In this document: positions 6,837 through 12,899 of the stretch, piece by piece | Layout of the letters: every line of letters starts with the position of its first letter | Numbering within the stretch: the stretch's first letter is position 1 | Assembly: GCA_946803715.1 (NCBI GenBank) | Contig: CAMPET010000139.1 | Span: 70,184 to 83,082 of the forward strand | Length of the DNA: 12,899 bases | Reading direction: 5' to 3' | Source of the DNA: Beroe ovata | Lineage: Eukaryota; Ctenophora; Nuda; Beroida; Beroidae | Made by a program: the position numbers and the translations under genes | The notes under the pieces: model-generated | What the model was told of the DNA's origin: nothing | Databases searched by the model: none | Seen by the model: the letters and a program-made list of their open reading frames with translations, nothing else

Positions 6837-6847
6837 TACACACTTAC

Positions 6848-6954
6848 CAGCAGCTCAATGTGATGTTTGGAGAGCGGTTTCACTTCAAACTTTGCCTCAT
6901 TCTCATCCCATCGCTCGACCTCCTCGTCAGAGTAGTCGAATGTGGATTCTAGTG
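6848..6954 (-). CDS. Exon 5 of the minus-strand gene
   Basis: Acceptor CTGACAG above 6954 and consensus donor CTG|GTAAGT from 6847. It is 107 bp, entered in phase 1 (joined codon TCA, Ser) and left in phase 0. It codes 35 further residues, LESTFDYSDEEVERWDENEA then KPLSKHHIELL. It is acidic, helix-prone and clearly protein-like in composition. Phase fits both neighbours exactly. I do not recognise the family. The intron to exon 4 (6955-7195) is 241 bp. Confidence 0.82.
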
Positions 6955-7003
6955 CTGTCAGAGGGTGACAGTTAGTCGGAGGTCGTGACAATTATGCTAT
7001 AGT

Positions 7004-7037
7004 ATGTGACATTGGTATGTGACATTGGTATGTGACA
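7004..7037 (+). repeat. 13-bp tandem repeat
   Basis: ATGTGACATTGGT twice, plus a partial third copy, within intron 4. Confidence 0.85.
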
Positions 7038-7195
7038 GCTGATATAATATACGAGAGGCATTTTGTAGCCCTTCAAGCCGGAGAAGAGTTAAGTTGATGT
7101 TTAGAGCTAGAGTAAGGGTTGGATTTCTAGCGGACATGGAATTATCATATAATGCCCCCGAATCTATGAGTACAAATCCGAGATTTTCCACTCAC

Positions 7196-7546
7196 AAGGC
7201 GGATTGGAGAAGCTGATCGCCATCTCAGTCTTGAGTCGCTCGATCTCCTCCACGCTGATGATAACCGGTGCACCTCCCAGTGACTCACTCTCGTCAAAAA
7301 TACACTCCTCCGCCGCCGTCGCATTGCCCTGGTTACCAGGATCACGTGACTCTGATCCTGCTGGATCACGTGACTCTGATCCTGCTGGGTCATGTGTGGG
7401 ATCACGTGACTCTGTCGTCATGTCACCGCGTGAGTCTGTGCCATCGATTGCCCTCTCACTCTGATCACTATTCTTTTTCTCTTCCTGTGTGGCGTCACCT
7501 TTATCTTCCAGCAACTGTGGACAAGCCGAAACTCCTGGGATGTTGG
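7196..7546 (-). CDS. Exon 4 of the minus-strand gene, with a coding minisatellite
   Basis: Acceptor ATAACAG above 7546 and donor GTGAGT from 7195. It is 351 bp, entered in phase 1 (joined codon GCC, Ala) and left in phase 1. It codes 116 residues, hydrophilic and acidic (KGDATQEEKKNSDQ), then an eight-residue repeat built on SRDPAGSE, then a more ordered end (VIISVEEIERLKTEMAISF). A second possible acceptor, TGTCCACAG about 36 bases further in, would be phase 0 and does not fit exon 3. The low-complexity half is probably disordered. The last 30 residues start a conserved-looking segment continued in exon 5. Confidence 0.83.
7339..7386. repeat. 24-bp tandem repeat inside exon 4
   Basis: Two perfect copies (7339-7362, 7363-7386), with decayed flanking copies to about 7414. 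The length is a multiple of three, so the frame is kept. Each unit holds ATCACGTGAC, an E-box palindrome, and encodes an SRDPAGSE-type unit on the minus strand. Confidence 0.9.
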
Positions 7547-7712
7547 CTGTTATAAACAAGCGCTACAATTGTCATTCGACAAATGAAATTCAACTGATAA
7601 TGGCTGATGATCAGTCTGACATCACTTGAAATACATATATGAAAAAAAACACAAGGCATTGCACTAACCACAATGAAGTTTTGGAAAAACCAAAACTAGA
7701 CATCGTACCAAC

Positions 7713-7926
7713 CTGTCATAACGCTTCCATTGCCCTGCTCATCCTTGAACGTAACTCGTGACATCCGTCTGCTCTTGACCCCGCCACTGGACAAACCCCC
7801 ACTCCCCGGTGATTTGAGGGGCTTCTCGGGGGTTTCTGCGAGGGTTTCAAGTTGGGGTGGTTCACCCTCAAAAACAGCATCCTCTGTATCGTTATGGACA
7901 CTTGCTGCTGGCGTGTCAAGCCCGTC
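7713..7926 (-). CDS. Exon 3 of the minus-strand gene, with RVTF PP1-docking motif
   Basis: Acceptor CATCCCAG above 7926 and donor G|GTTGGT from 7712. It is 214 bp, phase 0 in and phase 1 out, and codes 71 residues. These begin DGLDTPAASV, pass through a Pro/Glu/Ser-rich linker and end near KSRRMSRVTFKDEQGNGS. RVTF matches the RVxF docking motif for protein phosphatase 1, and RRMS just before it is a basic-residue (PKA-type) kinase consensus. The motif match is seen; function is inference. The donor is weak, but the phase-1 exit fits exon 4 exactly. The longest open frame here on the minus strand is a different frame and is not the real one. Confidence 0.8.
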
Positions 7927-8574
7927 CTGGGATGGATTGCGGTTATCGAAAAATTGTAATTAAAAATTTACAACCATATCGCTGTGTTGCAGAATGAAAT
8001 ATAATCATTCCCTTGCTGCGATATAAATCTGTAGCGTCCGTCCCCTGCTTACCGAATAGGTATGAACGGACATTATAAAGGGTACCGGTTATTTTCTGTA
8101 AAGGTCATTACAGCCGGACGAAAGCCACCGGTTACGCTGACGCGGATCATTTAAATGTTGATAGTCTGCTACAGTCCCGTAATTTATCTCGCTAAATGGC
8201 TCATTTGTAACGCGCCAGACAAAGCCAAATTCGTAATACTTGCTTTTGTGACAATATTTCCCCCGAATTTATCATTAACAACACCGCATTTCCTGGAAAT
8301 CGAGTGAGCGGCAACAATATTGAGATTGGCAATTTACAAATTCTTAGACACAAAGATCGTTATACTTTCAGCTTGCTAGGTACCTGTTCAACGCAAAAAC
8401 TTGCCGTAATGTACCGGTGAATAATTAATAAAGATCTTTATTTCCGGTTTGAAGCCGGTATATAATTCTCGCATGAGGATTTGACGCGAAATTTACCGTC
8501 AATCGTGATCTCAACTATCCAACTCACACTCATATTGCTGTTATAACTCACCTTGATTCACCAGCTCAACTCAC
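7927..8574. other. Intron 2 of the minus-strand gene
   Basis: A 648-bp stretch without supported coding sequence. Several CCGGT/ACCGG words (near 8085, 8105, 8130, 8415 and 8445) give short inverted matches, but no clear element was found. Confidence 0.55.
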
Positions 8575-8690
8575 CTTTTCCTGAAGTGGCCGCATTTCCC
8601 CACTCTTCTTCTCCATGCTGTTGTCATGGTAACCGGTCTGCTCCTCATCACTGGGTATTTTGCCACTCTTCACCTCTTCTATCTCAACAC
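8575..8690 (-). CDS. Exon 2 of the minus-strand gene
   Basis: Acceptor ATGCGCAG above 8690 and donor AAG|GTGAGT from 8574. It is 116 bp, entered in phase 1 (joined codon GGT, Gly) and left in phase 0. It codes 38 residues (VEIEEVKSGKIPSDEEQTGY ... RPLQEK), acidic and lysine-rich, probably disordered. Both phases agree with exons 1 and 3. The acceptor lacks a long pyrimidine tract. CpG-rich repeated motifs lie directly upstream in intron 1. Confidence 0.75.
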
Positions 8691-8753
8691 CTGCGCATAA
8701 TATCACGCGTGGTACTATTATAGAGCAAGACCGCGCGTGATCACATAGTGACA

Positions 8754-8775
8754 CACGCGTGAGATCTCACGCGTG
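8754..8775. repeat. 22-bp perfect palindrome with two ACGCGT sites
   Basis: Self-complementary over all 22 bases, with arms CACGCGTGAGA. Further CACGCGTG or GCGCGTGATCAC words lie at about 8704 and 8732. It may act as cruciform DNA or paired protein sites; nothing proves either. Confidence 0.9.
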
Positions 8776-9050
8776 CGTGACACAATAAAAACACGTGCGC
8801 ATGACAGATTGACACAATTATAGAACGCGCGAGTCAGAGTTGTAACGTGTATCATTAAAAAGAGGAATCCGATCCAGATTCGTATATATTTCCGTAGTTA
8901 TGTATGCTTATATGGTGAATAAAAATGAGATGAGATATGAGAATTAAATCTTGCCTATACATGATCGTTCAGGCATCATTCTAGAATCAGCTAACTAATA
9001 TAGTGGGATTGGGAGTGTCTTGATCTATTACATTGTTTCAGACAGATTGA

Positions 9051-9162
9051 AATCCATAAAAAGGCTCTTTTTAGATAGATTGAAATCTCATTTCCATCCA
9101 TTCTAAAGAAAATCTATAAAAAAGCTCTTTTTAGATAGATTGATATCTCATTTCCATCCATT
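9051..9162 (+). repeat. 60-bp tandem repeat, about two copies
   Basis: 9051-9102 and 9111-9162 match at all but three of 52 positions with a period of exactly 60. The core is AAGCTCTTTTTAGATAGATTG then ATCTCATTTCCATCCATT. Confidence 0.9.
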
Positions 9163-10400
9163 TACTTAGCGACGAATAGAGCGTGCGCAGAGTAATATAA
9201 ATGACGCTATCATTTCTCAAGTAATTATAGTTTCACCACGTGATGACTATTGTATAGTTTATAGAGCGTCATCCCTATTGTTCCAAGTTCTATATTATAT
9301 TGTGTCATTGTGGGAAGCGAAGAAACTATATACCTAGCGTTTTCTTGAAAAACCACTTATCTCTTTCTTGGAGTCTTTCATACAGTAGCGATATACTCGA
9401 ATTTATAGTTTTGCTCACTATTAAAGTGCCAATTCGAAATCATAGATGCACGCGACATATGATTTACAAGCGCGTGTTGAAAAGTATCTTGCGTCCCGCC
9501 CTTCATTACGATCTATCAATGCTACGTAGTCTTTTTCCTAAGTAGTTTTTATCCTAGAATCTATATATGAACTTGTCGATCGATGATAGACCCTGTCGAG
9601 AATTTCGTCGCGCGCGCGCGCAACTTATCCTCAAGCTTCGCGGCTTGCATCAGCGGTCTGGCATCGCCCGACAATATATGAACCTAAATTTCTGTTGTAC
9701 TACAATAATGATTGATGTTCCTCCCAACTGAATAGTTACTTTACATGCATTATCAAAGGAAGCATACTATAACATAGGTGCTAAAAGTATATACGATATG
9801 GCTTGTTTCGTTATATTGTACTTAAGACTTAAGTAAAGTGCTAAGTATACTCCTAAGTTTACTCACCCTAACACGTCCTATAGTGGCTGTATTATTCTGC
9901 ATGATAAGATCCTGTACACTACACCACACTATTTTCGGAGTTTGTTTTCTCGAAAGACATATACCCCTTCTCGCCCCATTATAGCTCACGGCCCAAGTAA
10001 ATGCAAATCGCACCATTATAATACAGTGTATACCCCCCTCCCCCGAAGTAATAAACAGTAATATCGTCGAAACACGTTGAGCATTGTGCAGCTTCATGTG
10101 ATTGGATGCAGGGGCTGGGGGATATATATTGTAGCGCCACGTGGCCACTGAGCCACTCTATCAATTATTCATATATTACATATGCGCATTGCGCGCGCCA
10201 CGGTTAACCAAAAGCACTGACGATTCTCTTATTGTAGCGAACCCATATGTCCCCTGCTCATTCATTACTCCCTGGGCTAGAAATTGCGTGAACACGTTGC
10301 GCCCTCTCTTGGGGCTGATCATACTGCCCTTTGGTCAATTAGAATGACATAAAATATTATAGGTATGTGATATGTGTGTGAGTTTTTCGTGGCTCATATT

Positions 10401-10470
10401 TGATCATATTTGATCATATTTGATCATATTTGATCATATTTGATCATATTTGATCATATTTGATCATGTT
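10401..10470 (+). repeat. 10-bp tandem array (TGATCATATT), seven units
   Basis: Six perfect units and a seventh with one change, preceded by a partial unit from 10393. Each unit contains the palindrome TGATCA, so identical sites recur about every helical turn. Confidence 0.97.
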
Positions 10471-11051
10471 ACGGTCTTGGTTTCGAAATTTTCCTTTTTC
10501 TCTCGGATAACAAGCTGTAAGCTGTATATTTGCTCAGTATATAGTCGCTGGTCGAGCGCAGATGAGCAGATATTAACATACTCGGTGCGAGTTTTGACGA
10601 AAATCTGTTATGTAAGTTCAACTCCAATGCAACTTTCCAATTGTTAATATTATGCAAGGATCGAAGCTTTTTCCATTTAAATATTCACCTACGTATGAAT
10701 ATCATATTCACCGAGCACTAATAGTTATGCGAATTACAGAAGGGCATTGGGCATGTTCCATCGATCCCCTCTTTATGACACCATATAATGATAGCGCATG
10801 AGGAAGGAAAACACGCGCAGTAGAACCCCATACACCATATAATATTCCATAGATCTTAGCTTTTTCTGGATATCATTATATCAGTGAAAAGGTTTTTGCT
10901 CTGAGGAGTGCTCAGCACTAAGGAGTGAACTGTAGTACTGCACGTGGTATATCATTCAGATAATATATATGCGCGAGCGAGATTTATTTTATTGTGCTCA
11001 TGAATGATTACTTCTCCTTCGATCCAAATCAAAAGTTCCCTGTAGCCCATA

Positions 11052-11290
11052 TCCACACACAAGCACACACAAGCACACGCATACTCACACGTAAGCTCAC
11101 GCATACTCACACACAAGCTCACGCATACTCACACACAAGCACACACAACCACACACAAGCACACGCATACTCACACACAAGCTCACGCATACTCACACAC
11201 AAGCACACGCATACTCAGTATTCACACAAAAGCTCACGCATACTCACACACAGGCTCACACAAAAACACACGCTTACACACAAAAACACT
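11052..11290 (+). repeat. CA-rich 22-bp minisatellite
   Basis: Irregular copies of CACACACAAGCTCACGCATACT, mixed with shorter CACAAG units. A plus-strand open frame through it (about 10994-11383) is a His/Thr/Ser repeat with no sign of a real protein. Confidence 0.92.
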
Positions 11291-11914
11291 CGAACGCACT
11301 GTAGAGTCCATCATGAAAATATTTGCAACCTTTGTCTCGCCGCACAACTTTTCTCAAAAGGGCAAGTAGCATCGCAACGTTAAGTTGAATTGTCCGGGTC
11401 CTAAAATCATTGAGCAATAATTCGATTTATGTCGGTGATGAATATTTCTTGTCATTATTTGAGTTATTCTGTCTTGTCATATCATCGTTGATAACAATAA
11501 TTGTCTACTGGTTTTGATCATGATCATCGCTCCTTATTATGCAAGCTACAACAATCAATTGGCAGAGTCGATAAATCAGCAACCGATTGGTAAATAGAAC
11601 TGATCGAATGCACAGAATCGTGCATGGTTTTTGTGTGCTCCGTTCCCATTGAGGTACTGCAGTGGTACTGCAGTGGCCCACAAATGCAGTGGTTCAAGGA
11701 TTGGACGGTTGAATGATAGAGTCACTGCAGTTCAGTCGTCAGTTCTGATCAGGTCATTGATTTGACGGTTGGATACAATGTCGCATGAGTAACGAGTTAA
11801 TTCATTGTCATTGCACGTCATGTAACTATCGCGCTCAATTTCGGCCCTTCCCCAAAGAATATCAAAGTAACTGACAATAGAACGTTATGAAAATCGATCG
11901 ATTATGATAATTAC

Positions 11915-11944
11915 CTGAAAAAAAATAGGTAATTACCTAATTAC
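11915..11944 (-). promoter_or_regulatory. Duplicated donor with acceptor-like tract (recursive-splice-like) after exon 1
   Basis: On the minus strand, exon 1 ends CAG|GTAATTAG. Thirty bases on, TATTTTTTTTCAG is followed by GTAATTAT. The 30-base interval starts GT and ends AG after eight T. AG|GT after a pyrimidine tract is the form of a recursive splice site, though 30 bases is very short for an intron. A 14-bp palindrome TAGGTAATTACCTA (11926-11939) lies inside it. Confidence 0.4.
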
Positions 11945-12020
11945 CTGATAGAGAGAGGTTATCATCGGCAGGGTCCTCCGAGTAGAGGAGTTCTCCGTTC
12001 TCAATGTCTACCAGTTCCAT
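11945..12020 (-). CDS. Exon 1 (first coding exon) of the minus-strand gene
   Basis: ATG at 12020-12018 lies in a good context (G at -3, G at +4) and opens 25 codons (MELVDIENGELLYSEDPADD then NLSLS) plus one G. The donor is GTAATT from 11944, phase 1, fitting exon 2. The peptide is acidic, like the following exons. An acceptor-like CACCTCAG lies six bases upstream of the ATG and is in frame, so a further upstream exon is possible. The frame also stays open through the minisatellite above 12046 without another ATG. I chose this ATG as the first one with good context. Confidence 0.62.
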
Positions 12021-12045
12021 AACTGTCTGAGGTGGGTAAGGAGTG

Positions 12046-12123
12046 GTGTCAAGATAGGAAGTGCAGGTGTCAAGGTATGAAGTGCAGGTGTTAAGGTATA
12101 GAGTGACGTCAAGGTGTGGAGTG
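12046..12123 (+). repeat. 21-bp minisatellite upstream of the minus-strand gene start
   Basis: Units at 12046-12066 and 12067-12087 (consensus GTGTCAAGGTATGAAGTGCAG), then two decayed units. It lies in the 5' region of the minus-strand gene and contains the CAGGTGTCA word of the 6512 hairpin. Confidence 0.88.
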
Positions 12124-12700
12124 GTGTTCACCAGTTTCTATGGGGGGCGGGAGGATTAGTAGATAGGTTGAATCTACTCATATTAAGTATAGTTATATCT
12201 TGTGTAATCATATATCATTTCCATAATGAAACTACACATCTCACCTAGATTAAATCATAGTAGATAGACTTGACTCTACGCTACATAATGTTCGATGCGT
12301 TGTCTTAGTATGAGTAGATCGTTATATAAGGAGATCTTTCATTAATTAACCTAAGTTGTAAGTAGATTGCGGCACAAAATAACCACCCCAAACTACCAAG
12401 TGCTCGTCAGACGAGTGAGGTACTTCCATTCCAATCAAAAATTCACCCTCTCGTCTCTCCCCTTACCATCGTCTTTCTTTCCATCACCCTTCAACTACTC
12501 GTCGCTAAACTCGATGTTCTTTTGGGCTACCCCAGCTCAATTCAGCAGGAGAATTTTTGAATCTCTTCGAACAGCCACTCTTATGTAGAAGTTGAGTCAC
12601 GTGATGAAATCTAGTGAGTGCTCGAAAACCCATTAGACTAGTTCATATACCTAACTGGTCGCGCTTGTGGTTTACATCTAAAACACCTAAAACACTGCAC
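12124..12700. other. Putative 5' flank of the minus-strand gene
   Basis: No supported gene. It holds AGTAGAT/ATCTACT inverted words (12158-12178), related GTAGAT words to 12366, a TATATAAG on the plus strand (about 12323) and a TCACGTGA E-box at 12598-12605. A short Ser/Pro/Phe-rich plus-strand frame (12367-12588) lacks convincing features. Confidence 0.45.
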
Positions 12701-12899
12701 TTTAATTCCTCACCACTTACCTTTCCTTTCTCCATTCCCCTCCCTCCCCTCTCGACTTTTCAAAGCTGCTCCCACTCCACTCCCCTTTCCACTCCAGTCC
12801 CTCTCCCCTCCACTCCCCTTTCCACTCCAGTCCCTCCCCCCTCCTCTCCACACTCCTCCCCTCCCCATCCCCCTCCACAGTCCACACCCCTCCCCTCCA
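12700..12899. repeat. CT-rich tract with 33-bp repeat at right edge
   Basis: Pyrimidine-rich on the plus strand to the end of the window. CCACTCCCCTTTCCACTCC recurs at 12777 and 12810 (period 33). The minus strand has many GGGG runs with G-quadruplex potential. Confidence 0.85.

Larger units (their letters stand above)
8691..11944. other. Long intron 1 of the minus-strand gene
   Basis: About 3.25 kb with no coding exon I can support. It holds a CACGCGTG cluster (8700-8800), a 60-bp tandem repeat, a CG run at 9609-9621, an 8-bp-armed inverted repeat (about 9202-9270) and a TACTTAAG/CTTAAGTA palindrome (9819-9835). It also holds a 10-bp array (10401-10470), a CA-rich minisatellite (11052-11290) and duplicated TACTGCAGTGG words near 11655. 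Phase-neutral exons hidden here cannot be excluded. Confidence 0.55.

Noticed and set aside
7204-7555. Plus-strand open frames opposite exon 4
   Set aside because: Shadows of the minus-strand exon and its 24-bp repeat; no independent coding signal.
7716-7919. 67-residue minus-strand open frame in exon 3
   Set aside because: It is in a different frame from the one that fits the splice phases of exons 2 and 4.
9202-9270. Small MITE with ATGACGCT/AGCGTCAT ends
   Set aside because: Only 8-bp arms and no visible target duplication or second copy in the window.
9822-10148. 108-residue minus-strand open frame in intron 1
   Set aside because: Mixed composition, no homology recognised and no fitting splice pair; probably chance.
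10994-11383. 129-residue His/Thr/Ser-rich open frame
   Set aside because: Entirely explained by the CA-rich minisatellite; no domain or splice support.

Overview
The window looks like nuclear DNA of an animal, most likely an early-branching invertebrate; a demosponge such as Amphimedon is my best guess, not proven. Reasons: AT-rich sequence with many short minisatellites, GT-AG introns of roughly 170-700 bp, and an LDL-receptor-class-A (LDLa) plus seven-transmembrane (7TM) receptor of a metazoan kind. There is no bacterial-type operon, RNA gene, CRISPR array or recognisable transposon.

Layout. (1) 1-2036 is a patchwork of three short pieces, 1-876, 878-1084 and 1086-2035, separated by single N bases at 877, 1085 and 2036. 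The second piece repeats part of the receptor gene (3327-3533). The third repeats 5255-6227. This looks like fragments of a second haplotype (or a near-identical paralogue) placed in tandem with the main copy. (2) 2037-4619, plus strand, is a large intronless receptor frame: LDLa modules followed by a rhodopsin-class 7TM domain. Its true 5' end is missing at the N. (3) On the minus strand a multi-exon gene runs from about 12020 down to 4901 and perhaps to 58. I rebuilt nine or ten exons whose splice sites are GT/AG and whose phases match at every join, giving about 455 residues with no stop. It has an acidic, repeat-bearing N-terminal half with a probable PP1-docking RVTF motif. The C-terminal half may be a concanavalin/laminin-G-like fold.

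If the most distal exon (58-139) is real, the receptor gene sits inside an intron of the minus-strand gene in opposite orientation. If not, the two genes converge tail to tail around 4620-4900. In either case the receptor's poly(A) signal (4888-4893) lies next to antisense exon 9, so the two transcripts should overlap.

The first intron of the minus gene (8691-11944) is long and full of tandem repeats: 60-bp, 10-bp and 22-bp units, and CG-rich palindromes. Both ends of the window are CT-rich simple sequence, which fits a contig ending in low-complexity DNA. In the duplicated pieces, six of seven coding differences are synonymous while the introns differ by many substitutions and indels. This supports the exon calls.
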